Below, in pieces: positions 1-9,410 of a stretch of 64,000 nt of DNA (position 1 is its first letter; every line of letters begins with the position of its first letter). The stretch is taken from the NCBI RefSeq assembly GCF_020782115.1, contig NZ_JAJGMW010000006.1, positions 62,001 through 126,000 of the forward strand, in the 5' to 3' direction. Both the position numbers and the translations under genes were made by a program. The stretch is from Leeuwenhoekiella parthenopeia (GTDB lineage: Bacteria; Bacteroidota; Bacteroidia; Flavobacteriales; Flavobacteriaceae). Under the pieces are notes generated by a model. It was not told where the DNA came from and made no database searches. It saw only the letters and a program-made list of their open reading frames with translations.

Positions 1-673
1 ATTTCATCAGTACAACCCCGGTCTTCCCTACCTCATTACGATTCTTGTGGCTTTGGTCATTGTTGTTTTGTGCATCAACCTGTTTATCGAGCTTACCGAT
101 ACGCTGGAGTCTGATACCCTAAACGCCTGGGATTCGCGCGTTACCGAATTTGTTCTCTCTTACCGTAACCCTGCACTTACCAATTATTTCATTATCGTCA
201 CAGATATTGGCGACCTGTACGGTTACCTCTCTATTCTGGTAATCGCCACAATCTTATCGTATTTTGTTTTTAAGCAATGGAAGTATGTTTTGCAAATTGT
301 TCTGGTACTTGCCCTGGCTTCGATCTCAAACGTGATTTTAAAACGCTTTATAGACCGCGCACGCCCCGGTATAGAACATTTGGTTACGGTAGAAACGCTA
401 AGCTATCCCAGCGGGCACGCGATGAGCGCAATGGCGTTTTACGGCTTTCTTATCTATCTGGTTACCCGTTTTAGGATGAACACGTTTTTAAAAGCACTCT
501 GCATTACTGCCCTGGTGCTTTTTATTCTCAGCATCGGTATCAGCCGAATTTATCTGGGTGTGCATTTTCCTTCAGACATCGCCGGTGGCTTTATCGCCGG
601 TTTTATCTGGGTAATTTTCTGTATTCTGCTTTTTAATGTAATCGAATTATTCCGCAGGGATCCTAAAACATAA
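1..673 (+). CDS. PAP2-family membrane phosphatase, 5' end outside window
   Basis: Integral membrane phosphatase of the PAP2 (phosphatidic acid phosphatase type 2) family, which removes phosphate from lipid phosphates such as undecaprenyl pyrophosphate or phosphatidate. The full signature is present, numbering from the GTG at 47: K-x6-RP at residues 99-107, PSGH at 121-124, and SR-x5-H-x3-D at 166-177 with the nucleophile His173. Several hydrophobic segments alternate with the motifs as expected. The frame stays open from base 2 to the GTG at 47, coding for more hydrophobic sequence, so the real start lies upstream and the gene is cut by the window edge. The exact substrate cannot be told from sequence. 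Confidence 0.88.
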   Translation, partial: FHQYNPGLPYLITILVALVIVVLCINLFIELTDTLESDTLNAWDSRVTEFVLSYRNPALTNYFIIVTDIGDLYGYLSILVIATILSYFVFKQWKYVLQIVLVLALASISNVILKRFIDRARPGIEHLVTVETLSYPSGHAMSAMAFYGFLIYLVTRFRMNTFLKALCITALVLFILSIGISRIYLGVHFPSDIAGGFIAGFIWVIFCILLFNVIELFRRDPKT

Positions 674-733
674 GCTTTTAAAATAGCTACTTAGTATAGC
701 TGATAAGTTGAAAGGCTTTAATGCCTGATGTTT

Positions 734-749
734 AGCTTTCGCGAAAGCT
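734..749. repeat. 16-bp perfect palindrome between convergent genes
   Basis: A perfect palindrome, AGCTTTCG followed by CGAAAGCT, lies in the short gap between the PAP2 gene and tamL. Its last base is the first base of the tamL stop codon on the opposite strand. No T run follows on either strand, so it does not look like a standard intrinsic terminator. Confidence 0.6.
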
Positions 750-3037
750 TAAAACGGATAACCAATAGCAAAATTCAAAATCGGATTACTCACGTCCCAC
801 GACCAGCGCTCGCCTTGTTGCAAACTGGGATCGTGAAAAGGAGCTGCAAGATCCAGACGTATTACAAAACTCTGAATGTCTACACGCAACCCAAAACCGC
901 CTCCAATACCCAGCTCACTCATAAAATCACTGCCAAAGGTATCACCATCTAAAGCCTCGTTATCTGTGGTGTTCCAAACGTTTCCGGCATCGACAAACAA
1001 GGCTCCCTTCAGCACATTGATCAGCGGAAAGCGGTATTCGAGATTGGCCTCTAAACGTAAATTACCGGTCTGATCATAGTAACTGTTGTCATTATCGGGC
1101 TCGTAAGTTCCGGGACCCAGCGAGCGCGTTCTAAAGGCTCGTACACTATAGGGTCCGCCCGAAAAGTACTGCTTGGTGTACGGCACCACTTCAGAATTGC
1201 CATAAGGAACACCCAAACCGGCGAAAAGCCGTGTTGCAAGGGTTTGATTGCTGAAGTTGAAATGATACCGCACATCGGCATCCAGACGCGCGTATTGCGC
1301 ATAATCAAGGCCAAAAATACTCTGTGGTTTATTTCCGCTTGCAATAAGGCTCAGGCTATTACCGGCGGTGTCAAAATTGGCGTTAAAATAAATCTGATGC
1401 GCTTTCCCCGCGTCTACCATACCGTTATAAATAAACGAGTAGGTAAGACCCGAAATAAACTGCTGCTCAAAACTGGTTTGTAAAAAAGGATTAGCCTCCA
1501 GAATGGCATCAAATTCAGGAGTGGTATTGGCCAAAGAAACGTAGTTTATCGCTACCGGATTGATCTCGTGAGTCACGTATTTATTAGCCTGCCATACGTA
1601 ACCAAACTTCCCTTCCACCGAACCCAGCGTAAACAATTGGGTACGATTGAGATAAGCCACGCCCAATTCCATCTTCGTTTTGGGAATGTCGTATTTGAAA
1701 TAGTCTTTGGAAATGGTAACGGGAAATAGCATTCTGGGGAAAATCAGCGTTCCGTTTAAACCCAATTGAATGCTCGAACTCCCGGCATTATTGCCTGCAC
1801 CACCGGCCTGTACTTCATAACTTCCGTCCAGGGAAATATTGAGCGTCTCCCCGCCTTTAAACAGATTGCGGTTTACAAACGTGAATCCCAGTCCCGGACC
1901 GGTAAAGCCGTTGGATTTGGTGACCCCTTTTACCTCAGCGCGCACGGCACGTTTGTTTAAGGGCGAAAGAAAAATATTGGCTTCCAGCAATCCCAGACTG
2001 TCATCTGCCGCATCGGTTTCCAGCTCATTGTAGCGAATGTTCACAAACTTATAGGCACCAATAGAACCCAGTCTGCGGCTGGTGGATTTTGAGGTTGACG
2101 GACTGTACAAATCGCCTTCTTCGAGCAGGATAAAAGGATCGAGACGCTTCGGTTTAAAAAAGGTTTCGCCCTGAATAAAACTCTTCTGAGCAAAGCGGGT
2201 TGTATCTAAAGCACTACTGTCTAATTCTACCGTATTATTGGGATACACATTGACTTTAGCAATCTTGTAGGGTATCACCGATTTTGGAGGAACGTCCTTT
2301 TTCAGCCTTAAATAAAGATCAAAGCGCCGGTTTTTATACTGATTGGTATCGGTCTCAAAAATCAAAAATGCCGGGTTGAAGTTGTAATAGCCCTGTTCTT
2401 TGAGATAGCCGTCTATACGCTGACGTTCGGCTTTCATAGCACTGAGATCAAAACGCATATCCTTTTTGATGAGGCTTTCAGTTAAAGAATTTTTAATGGA
2501 ATTGTAAACCGGAAGCGTATCGGTATCCAGCTGATAGGTTTTAAGCCGATAGGGTTTTGACATGCGCAAGCGGTAAATGGCTTCGGCTTCCTTATGGGTT
2601 GTGTCGCGCACAATCTCTGAAGTCGCCACGCTGTAGAAAAAACCTTTATTTTCAAGTCGGTTCAACAGAATTTGTTCCATCTCATAGGTCTGTACATCGG
2701 TATCGTAAACCGGCTCCTGACCGAATTTTTTATTGAGAAAGCGATTGATAAAACCCGGCTTTTCACGGCTGGCCTTGTAATGAAAATACAAACCGGGATA
2801 ACCGCCCAAAAGACCACTCACAGGATCTGGTCGCAGCGCTGCCTCAAGGTCAAGCTGTATATTATCAATATCGTTTACTACCGAATCTGGCGTTAGCTCA
2901 ACCCGGTGATCCACATATAAAAATTTATCTTCCGGAATAAAGCGCTCAACCGAGCAGCTGTAAAGCAGCAAACCCAGCAACAGAAGAGCGGATACCCGTT
3001 TCAATAAGTGTAGTGTATGATTAGTTCTTCTCGTCAT
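749..3037 (-). CDS. tamL: TamL, BamA/TamA-family outer-membrane lipoprotein
   Basis: Outer-membrane barrel of the Omp85/TamA type in its Bacteroidota lipoprotein form, partner of TamB in outer-membrane protein or lipid transfer. The start is the ATG at 3037, inside the last codons of tamB. It gives a 762-residue protein with a positive N-terminus, a hydrophobic stretch and a lipobox ending at Cys28 (LYSC). POTRA-like segments follow to about residue 370, then a C-terminal barrel ending in Phe (IGYPF), typical of BamA-family strands. The frame is open 39 codons upstream, but that part reads antisense-like, basic and unlike a leader. The 17-base overlap with tamB implies translational coupling. 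Function is inferred from the family and the tamB linkage. Confidence 0.88.
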   Translation of the reverse strand: MTRRTNHTLHLLKRVSALLLLGLLLYSCSVERFIPEDKFLYVDHRVELTPDSVVNDIDNIQLDLEAALRPDPVSGLLGGYPGLYFHYKASREKPGFINRFLNKKFGQEPVYDTDVQTYEMEQILLNRLENKGFFYSVATSEIVRDTTHKEAEAIYRLRMSKPYRLKTYQLDTDTLPVYNSIKNSLTESLIKKDMRFDLSAMKAERQRIDGYLKEQGYYNFNPAFLIFETDTNQYKNRRFDLYLRLKKDVPPKSVIPYKIAKVNVYPNNTVELDSSALDTTRFAQKSFIQGETFFKPKRLDPFILLEEGDLYSPSTSKSTSRRLGSIGAYKFVNIRYNELETDAADDSLGLLEANIFLSPLNKRAVRAEVKGVTKSNGFTGPGLGFTFVNRNLFKGGETLNISLDGSYEVQAGGAGNNAGSSSIQLGLNGTLIFPRMLFPVTISKDYFKYDIPKTKMELGVAYLNRTQLFTLGSVEGKFGYVWQANKYVTHEINPVAINYVSLANTTPEFDAILEANPFLQTSFEQQFISGLTYSFIYNGMVDAGKAHQIYFNANFDTAGNSLSLIASGNKPQSIFGLDYAQYARLDADVRYHFNFSNQTLATRLFAGLGVPYGNSEVVPYTKQYFSGGPYSVRAFRTRSLGPGTYEPDNDNSYYDQTGNLRLEANLEYRFPLINVLKGALFVDAGNVWNTTDNEALDGDTFGSDFMSELGIGGGFGLRVDIQSFVIRLDLAAPFHDPSLQQGERWSWDVSNPILNFAIGYPF

Positions 3038-6000
3038 CCTCTTCTTTTTTTGCCGGAAACATCGACTTCCAGAGCTCTGTAAACTTGTTAAACTCCTGCG
3101 TAAACAAAAGCGAAATACCATTAACGATGATTTGGCCGTCAACCACATTCTCAAACTGACTGCGGCGATAGCCTCTTAGGCGGTAACGGCCGTCTTCGGT
3201 CAATAAATACTCAATGCTTACGTTGCCCACCACCGGAGCCGTGCCGCCATCTGCATTGGTATTACTGCCCTGCAGGTCAACATTGCTGCCTACACTTACC
3301 ACCACCCTGTCGTCAAATAGTTTTTTCTGTGCGGCGATATCCAATGTCGTTCGCTCGCTGGGAGAACTTCCCTGATAGTCGGTGTAGCTGTCCAGACCAA
3401 AATTTAAATCGAAACCGGTGTCTCCCAAAAGTTTATCTGAAAACAGATTGAGCTGGTCTGAAATCGCATCATTCAGGTTATCCCGGGCGATAGTAGCAGT
3501 ACCTCCCGCACTGCCATCGCTGGATGCAGAGGGGAAAAATCGGTTCAGTACAAGCAATGAGAAAACCTGTTTATTGAGTTCGTTCTCCTGTTGATTAAGC
3601 TGTTGTACCCTGCTGTACACCTGTCCTCCTATCGCACCACGACTGGCTTCCGGAATATCGAGATTAAACGAAATAACCGGTTGCATAAGTTCGCCGTTGA
3701 TATTGATGTACACCCTAAATGGTACTTCCTGACGGTATTGTCCCTGAGTGCTGATATCTGCCCCACTCGTTTGTGAGGCCATAAGTCCGCTCGCTGAAGT
3801 TTCCACGCTGTAATAAGCCTTGATATCCAGATCGGCATCAAAAGGATCACCGGACCAGGTTATGCGGCTATCCGGAGCCAAATCAAACCGACGCTTGACC
3901 AAACCATACAAACTCATCTCATAATGCCCGTCTGTGACATCGTACCGCCCGCTCAGGGTCATCCTTCCGTTAGGATACATATCAAACTGAAAATCACCCG
4001 TACCGGAAACCTGAAAATTATCGCCGGTTTGCTCGTCAATTACAAGATTAAAAGTTGCTCCTTTTGCTATACTCAAATTGGCATCTACCCCAAAGCCCGA
4101 AACGGTATAGGATTCCTCTTCAGAATTGGTAAGAATAGCATCGGGATTTTCTTTATTTACAAAGATTACTACCCCATCCTTAGATTCGATCTGCACTTCA
4201 GAAGGTGGTAAGACATAGGTGAGATTCGTCTCGGGATTTACGGTAAGGTCCAGTTTAATTTCAGGTAAATTGAGATCTCCGGTTACGCGGGCATCTGCAT
4301 CAAAAACCGCTCTCCCGTAAACCAGATCAAAATCTTCTTTGGTTGAGTTTAACGCTTCAAAATTGGTCGCTTTGATATTTAAATCAAAAGTAGGATTGAT
4401 AAAACTTTCCGTGCCCACTTCCCCATTTACAACCAGGGTATTGGAGCTGGCATCCTGTATTTTGAAATCTGAAAAATACAAAGCAGTATTATCAAGCTTA
4501 ATGCTTTCGTCAGCCAATAGAAACGGTGCATTGAGTTTGGTAACCTCAAACTTGGCCTGATCAAAATTTAAGGTTCCTTCATAATTAGGCTCTGCAGTGG
4601 TACCGGTAAGACTTAGTTTACCATTCACCGTACCCGAAGCATTGCTGATCTCTCCCAGTGAAAAGTTCTCCGAAGCTTGCATCTGCAAGGCGTTGATGTC
4701 AAGGTCTAAATCAATTTCAGCAGCGGTAGCATTCGTTCGATAGGTTCCCGTGAGATCCAGATCGGCAACTCCTTCCTTTACACTCAGATCAAAATCGTAA
4801 GCCGTTGCGCTAATCGATTTTCCGTTTGCGGTAAGCACGCCCATATCGGTTCCCAGGACTTCAAAATCTACAATCTTAAGATCGGTTACCATTCCCGGAG
4901 AAGTTGTGGGTTCTTCTACGGCAAAGATTCCGCTTAACTTACCTTTTGCCAGACTTTCATCAGGATTGAGGAAGCTTGTAATGGTCGAAAGTTTAAAATT
5001 ATCAAACTGCACGCCCAGATGCTCTTTAGATACACCCGATAACGCGTTGCCCGCTTCTACCCGCTGGTTGTTGTAACTCAGCACAAAATCGGTAAACACA
5101 GTATTGTTTTCCTTAAATGCAATCCGGTTGTTTGGGTTGACATCCCAGGAATTTTTATTCAATATCAATCCGTCAGGCACAATGTGCAGCGTGACTACAT
5201 CATCTTGCAATTCGATTTCTGAAGCGATATGCATCAGGCGTTCGTTCTTATGCATTGAACTGAAATCAAGCGCGAGCTTGCTGTTTTGCAAAGCTCCTTC
5301 CAGTCGGGTATTTTGAAGATCAACGGGGCCTGCTATCAATTCCCGTAACCCAAAGTCAAAGTTTAGATGTTCAGCATCAGAATCCATCGTAAATGCCAGA
5401 CTGTCTATGGTGTACCCGTTATAATTGATGTAGGGTAAATTGATGTCTGCATTGAGATCGCGCTTGAGTTCGTCAAAATTGATTGCAATTTGCACGGTAT
5501 CGAGCTCGCGCAGATTGGGGACAAAGACTTCATTCAGTATAGGCGCTTCGTGAACCGTTCCCCTTACACGTATCAGAACAGGATCTGCAATGGTATCCAT
5601 AGTGGGGTTGGTGTCCAGGTATCGTCTAAAATGATTCTGAACCGCCGAAAGAAAATGTCCGGGGCTGGTATTAGACTCCAGATCCAATTGAAGAATTCGG
5701 TTTTGTATATCTACCGAAGTCGTATCGGGCTTTACAAAGGCGTTTACCGAAAGATCGCCCAGTTGATAAGCCTCATCATCATACACCGCTACACCGCGGG
5801 TTATTTTTGACTGAACCTCATAATCGGTTGCTGTTCCTTTAAAATTAGCCTGAAGATTAAAAGCAGCTTTTATGTTTTGCTTTACCAATCCCAGATCTTT
5901 TAAGTCGGCTCCAATTAAATCAAGGTTAACGCGTGCACCGCTTGCAACCGAATCCAGATCTACATCGGCATTAAGCTTCATATTCAGATTTGGGTCTTTA

Positions 6001-7997
6001 TAGGATGAAGTAAGCGCACCACTTCCGTTTTTAAACTCACCCTCAAGCTTCAAGTCTTTAAACGTATACGTATTGTAATCCAGACTGTCTATTTGCGCGG
6101 TAAGACTCGCATCAAGATCATTAAGTGTAGCTCCCGAACCACGGGCATCCAGATTAAAGCTCACCTGCCCCAGGCTCTCGTTTTGAAGCAGATTACCCAA
6201 TCTTATTTGAGAACCCCTCACCTGCCCCTCAAATTCAATCGCGTTCTCAAAATTAAGCTTACCATCTAAAGTCACAGCACCCTCACTGGTTTGGAGGGCA
6301 CTTTTGGTAAGAAGTCTGCTGTCTGTTCCTTTAAGCGAACCTGTAAGTTTTACTTCCTTAGGCAGGTTCACACCCAGGTCGGCCTCATTTAAGAATTTGG
6401 TCAAATCGCTTCGCGAACTTTTTACACGATAATCCGGAAAGTTATACGCTAATTCTTCAGGATTTGTGAGGTTATAAACTGTACCCCGCAAGCGTATTTT
6501 AGTAGCATTACCCCAGTTAACCTGAGCACTGGTAATATCAAGAGCGCTTAGGTTTCCGCTTGCGGAAAGATTACCGGTAACCGGGCGTCTGCTCAGTTTA
6601 GCAAGATATTCATTAGACCGAAGCCCGGGTTGAAACTTAAAAATCGTGTTTAAATCTGCGACGATTCGGTCCAAATTGAGATTGAGGCGCGCATTTCCGG
6701 GATTTTCAATAAAATCTGCCAGTGAAGGATAACTAAGTTGTGAAGATCCCGAAAGTTTGTTTCCATTCAGCTGAAGATTTAAGCCCTTGAGATTTAAATT
6801 TTCATCAGTTGCTTCGACTTCAAAATTAAGGGTCTTCAAATCGAGACCCGAAGCTTCTTCAAAATTGGCCTCTGCAACAGTGGCGGTCAGGTTTTGGTCT
6901 TTAAAATCCAGATTGGGAACCTTAAAATTAAGCTTTGATAGTGCAACCGCATTAGGATTAAATTGACCCGAGGAAACCTGCGCTCCATCGAGCGTGTAGG
7001 TAAAATCGGTATTGTGCAATTCTAAATTTTCAGCATTCACTACCAGTTCGGGCCAGGTAAACGGAACAGGTTCTGCTGGCGTTTCAGAAGAAGGCTGTTG
7101 CGTTTTTAAGTCGAGATTTACGATACTGTTTTCCAGTAAAAAACCGTCTATACGGTAATTTTGATCTTTTAGGTTTAATTGAGGGACCGAAGTAATGAGA
7201 TTACCCACATCTGCCTTGAGGCTAATACCATCTGGCAGTGAAGCATAGTCTACTTTTACATCAGTTAGGGTCAGACTGCTTATGCTAATCTGAGGCATAG
7301 GTGCCGCGGTAGTGTCCTCAAACTCCGGGAAAGGTTTGGTCTGCCTATAATACAGGCTGGTATTATTTAGGCGAACATCTCCCACATCAAAAACAAACTG
7401 ATCCAAATCGGTTTGATCGACATCGAGTTCCAATTGGTCTAGTCGTAATCGTGCATCAATACCGGCAACATCATCCTGAAATTTTAAATCGAAATTTTCA
7501 AAATCGAAAGAACCCAGATTCAGCTTAAAAGCTGTGGTATCCTGTGGTGTTTGTTGAACCGTTGTGGTGTCTGAAGCAAAGGCATCAACCAGAAACTCAT
7601 AGTTAAATCCGGCAACAGAATCCTTACGAATGATATTTGCCTTGAGTCCCTCCCAGCTTACATCATCGATACTCAGAGGACCGCCTTTTATAAGAGACCA
7701 CAGCGGAATATCGGCTTCCAGGTGTTTGCTGTAAACCAGGGTATCGCCCTGCTTATCTTCAAGGTACAAACCGTCCAGGGAAAGATTTCCGTTAAACGTT
7801 ATAAACAGCTTGTCAATCTGAACTTCGGTATTGGTTTTTGATTTGATGTAGTTTACAGCCTTGTCTACCAAAATCCCCTGCCCCCACGGACTGCGTACAA
7901 ACAGAATGAGCAAAAGGATTAAAAGCACTAAAACCCCAAGTAGTTTAGCTATAATCTTCAGGGTTTTCTTTAAAATCTTTTTGGCTTTTGAGGTCAT
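3021..7997 (-). CDS. tamB: TamB, translocation and assembly module protein
   Basis: Very long (1658 residues) AsmA/TamB-like protein of the periplasm. It is anchored by one N-terminal membrane segment (about residues 18-34, after a Lys-rich start) and is expected to form a long beta-taco groove that moves lipids or helps outer-membrane proteins fold. Nearly the whole length is repetitive beta-strand sequence rich in Asn, Asp and Leu (patterns such as LNLKGLNLQLNG). The C-terminal third matches the DUF490/TamB region, and the tail is acidic and charged. It overlaps tamL, giving a tamB-tamL unit. The upstream gap 7998-8173 has no strong promoter match on this strand. One weak TACTTTTA-like box is present. 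Confidence 0.9.
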   Translation of the reverse strand: MTSKAKKILKKTLKIIAKLLGVLVLLILLLILFVRSPWGQGILVDKAVNYIKSKTNTEVQIDKLFITFNGNLSLDGLYLEDKQGDTLVYSKHLEADIPLWSLIKGGPLSIDDVSWEGLKANIIRKDSVAGFNYEFLVDAFASDTTTVQQTPQDTTAFKLNLGSFDFENFDLKFQDDVAGIDARLRLDQLELDVDQTDLDQFVFDVGDVRLNNTSLYYRQTKPFPEFEDTTAAPMPQISISSLTLTDVKVDYASLPDGISLKADVGNLITSVPQLNLKDQNYRIDGFLLENSIVNLDLKTQQPSSETPAEPVPFTWPELVVNAENLELHNTDFTYTLDGAQVSSGQFNPNAVALSKLNFKVPNLDFKDQNLTATVAEANFEEASGLDLKTLNFEVEATDENLNLKGLNLQLNGNKLSGSSQLSYPSLADFIENPGNARLNLNLDRIVADLNTIFKFQPGLRSNEYLAKLSRRPVTGNLSASGNLSALDITSAQVNWGNATKIRLRGTVYNLTNPEELAYNFPDYRVKSSRSDLTKFLNEADLGVNLPKEVKLTGSLKGTDSRLLTKSALQTSEGAVTLDGKLNFENAIEFEGQVRGSQIRLGNLLQNESLGQVSFNLDARGSGATLNDLDASLTAQIDSLDYNTYTFKDLKLEGEFKNGSGALTSSYKDPNLNMKLNADVDLDSVASGARVNLDLIGADLKDLGLVKQNIKAAFNLQANFKGTATDYEVQSKITRGVAVYDDEAYQLGDLSVNAFVKPDTTSVDIQNRILQLDLESNTSPGHFLSAVQNHFRRYLDTNPTMDTIADPVLIRVRGTVHEAPILNEVFVPNLRELDTVQIAINFDELKRDLNADINLPYINYNGYTIDSLAFTMDSDAEHLNFDFGLRELIAGPVDLQNTRLEGALQNSKLALDFSSMHKNERLMHIASEIELQDDVVTLHIVPDGLILNKNSWDVNPNNRIAFKENNTVFTDFVLSYNNQRVEAGNALSGVSKEHLGVQFDNFKLSTITSFLNPDESLAKGKLSGIFAVEEPTTSPGMVTDLKIVDFEVLGTDMGVLTANGKSISATAYDFDLSVKEGVADLDLTGTYRTNATAAEIDLDLDINALQMQASENFSLGEISNASGTVNGKLSLTGTTAEPNYEGTLNFDQAKFEVTKLNAPFLLADESIKLDNTALYFSDFKIQDASSNTLVVNGEVGTESFINPTFDLNIKATNFEALNSTKEDFDLVYGRAVFDADARVTGDLNLPEIKLDLTVNPETNLTYVLPPSEVQIESKDGVVIFVNKENPDAILTNSEEESYTVSGFGVDANLSIAKGATFNLVIDEQTGDNFQVSGTGDFQFDMYPNGRMTLSGRYDVTDGHYEMSLYGLVKRRFDLAPDSRITWSGDPFDADLDIKAYYSVETSASGLMASQTSGADISTQGQYRQEVPFRVYININGELMQPVISFNLDIPEASRGAIGGQVYSRVQQLNQQENELNKQVFSLLVLNRFFPSASSDGSAGGTATIARDNLNDAISDQLNLFSDKLLGDTGFDLNFGLDSYTDYQGSSPSERTTLDIAAQKKLFDDRVVVSVGSNVDLQGSNTNADGGTAPVVGNVSIEYLLTEDGRYRLRGYRRSQFENVVDGQIIVNGISLLFTQEFNKFTELWKSMFPAKKEEDDEKN

Positions 7998-8173
7998 ACA
8001 ATCCCGGTCTGGCCGCAGTTAAATCTGCTGCATTTTTGGAGTGTTAAAAGTAGTCTTTCTGCCTGTTGCACTAATAAGCCTTACTATTAAAACCTTGTTA
8101 TAGTTTTCTTTAAAGGCAGTTAAAATGGTTTCTATAACGATACCAGACCGTTACCTTTAATAAAAATCACATT

Positions 8174-8452
8174 ATGAAAACCAAGAATAAAGAAGAAAAC
8201 ACGTATAATTCAGACCTTACAAAACACGATAAGGACATTCTCAACCAAAAGAACATTCACAACGATGGCGGTGCAGATGAGCAATTGCGCAACCGCACCA
8301 AAGATGTTGATTTCACCGGGAATGAACTGGATATCCCTACCGGAGAAAAAACCACAGCTCAAACCACCCGTCTCAAGGATGAAGAAAATAAATTGTACAG
8401 CCAGGGAGGTAGCCGTAATAACAATCTGGAAGAACAAAAAGGTGAGTTATAA
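8174..8452 (+). CDS. small hydrophilic protein of unknown function
   Basis: A 92-residue, very hydrophilic protein rich in Asn, Lys, Glu and Asp, with no signal peptide, no membrane segment and no Cys. It looks intrinsically disordered. It begins at ATG 8174 about 15 bases after a weak TACCTTTA box (8152-8159) and is followed at once by a strong terminator, so it is probably a single-gene transcript. It resembles the small stress-type or general hypothetical proteins seen in flavobacteria, but I recognise no named family. Its existence is supported by the isolated gene-plus-terminator layout and by the lack of any good frame on the other strand. Confidence 0.65.
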   Translation: MKTKNKEENTYNSDLTKHDKDILNQKNIHNDGGADEQLRNRTKDVDFTGNELDIPTGEKTTAQTTRLKDEENKLYSQGGSRNNNLEEQKGEL

Positions 8453-8470
8453 ACTACGGCCGCTTTAAAT

Positions 8471-8508
8471 ACTAAAAAAGGGTCTGCAGTTGCAGACCCT
8501 TTTTTAGT
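8471..8508. terminator. bidirectional intrinsic terminator
   Basis: A perfect hairpin with arms GGGTCTGCA and TGCAGACCC and a GT loop is flanked by A6 and T6 tracts and a further paired ACT/AGT. It serves the small gene on the plus strand and the secreted-protein gene ending at 8525 on the minus strand. Confidence 0.92.
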
Positions 8509-8524
8509 ATACTGTTTTTTCAGC

Positions 8525-9304
8525 TTAATTGCTGCTCTCTTTAACGTAGACAAATTGTGCTTCAAAACCGGTGGCTAGTAACCATTGATTGGAATAAACC
8601 AGATTACCCAGTTCGTCATAGATATAAAATTCTGCGGTATTTGCCCCCAGCGAACCCTGATTGAGTGCTTTAATGGCTATTTTATTGAATCCTTCCTCGA
8701 GTTGCATAGTGATCTGAGTAAAGGTGCCTGCTAAAAATATACCGGGTACCACTGTGCGATTATTGTTCAAAATAGCCACACGGTCGTTATCAATGGCTCC
8801 AAAATCGCGGCATTTTATAATGAGTTGCTTGGAATTTCCTTTAAAAACCCCAAAATCAATATTCTCGCGGGGTACATTGCCCCTGCGCTCCCGGTCCAGA
8901 CGTGCCTGGTATTCATTCATAGCGTCGGTATAGCGTTTACCCGAATCTGCAAAGTCCTCACGGTCTAACATATAAAAATCGGAAGACTCGGGTGCCCGTA
9001 GTACCGGCCTTTCGACCAGCTTACCACTTGCATCGAGTTTTAAAGCCCCCTGAGATCTCGGAACTTCGAGATCTGGTGTCGATTTTTCGGGTTGAATTGC
9101 AGGAGTATTTGTGGTGTCTTTTGCCGCGGGAATTTTAAAAGAACCAGACCGGTTATCGATCTGGCTAAAAGCGCTAAAACCTACCAAAATCATGGTAACG
9201 AGCAGCAAGCCCCTTTTGGGAAATGCATACCGATTCAATTTAAGTGGCTTTATAATCACTGTATTTTTCTTTAAATACCCATTTAGGGCCGCAATGTTGC
9301 ACAA
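8525..9304 (-). CDS. secreted protein of unknown function
   Basis: A protein of up to 259 residues with a signal peptide (KRGLLLVTMILVGFSAFSQ, cut after Ser-Gln as usual in flavobacteria), then a Pro/Ser/Thr-rich linker and a beta-rich domain with the segment FGVFKGNSKQLIIKCRDFG. The signal peptide lies unusually deep (about residues 30-48) if the ATG at 9304 is used. A GTG at 9259 or a later start would give a more normal leader, so the start is uncertain. No catalytic motif is visible. Location is likely periplasm or outer-membrane face. The family is unknown to me. Confidence 0.7.
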   Translation of the reverse strand: MCNIAALNGYLKKNTVIIKPLKLNRYAFPKRGLLLVTMILVGFSAFSQIDNRSGSFKIPAAKDTTNTPAIQPEKSTPDLEVPRSQGALKLDASGKLVERPVLRAPESSDFYMLDREDFADSGKRYTDAMNEYQARLDRERRGNVPRENIDFGVFKGNSKQLIIKCRDFGAIDNDRVAILNNNRTVVPGIFLAGTFTQITMQLEEGFNKIAIKALNQGSLGANTAEFYIYDELGNLVYSNQWLLATGFEAQFVYVKESSN

Positions 9305-9387
9305 ATTTACGCAATTATAATTTTCATAAATCGTGCCAAATAAATTAACTCTAAAAATCTATTCATTAAGGTATTATGAAAAAATCG

Positions 9388-9395
9388 TATCTTCA
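9388..9395 (+). promoter_or_regulatory. putative -7 element (TATCTTCA)
   Basis: Near match to the Bacteroidota -7 box TAnnTTTG, 15 bases before the ATG at 9411. No TTG is found 17-23 bases upstream, so support is partial. Confidence 0.35.
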
Positions 9396-9410
9396 AAATA
9401 AAAAACTTTA

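Noticed and set aside
3038-3154. Extended N-terminus of TamL
   Set aside because: It precedes a good lipoprotein signal and overlaps tamB codons. The ATG at 3037 gives a normal lipobox distance.
3629-3850. Open frames antisense within tamB and other long genes
   Set aside because: They lie fully inside well-supported genes, have no recognisable protein features and no promoters.
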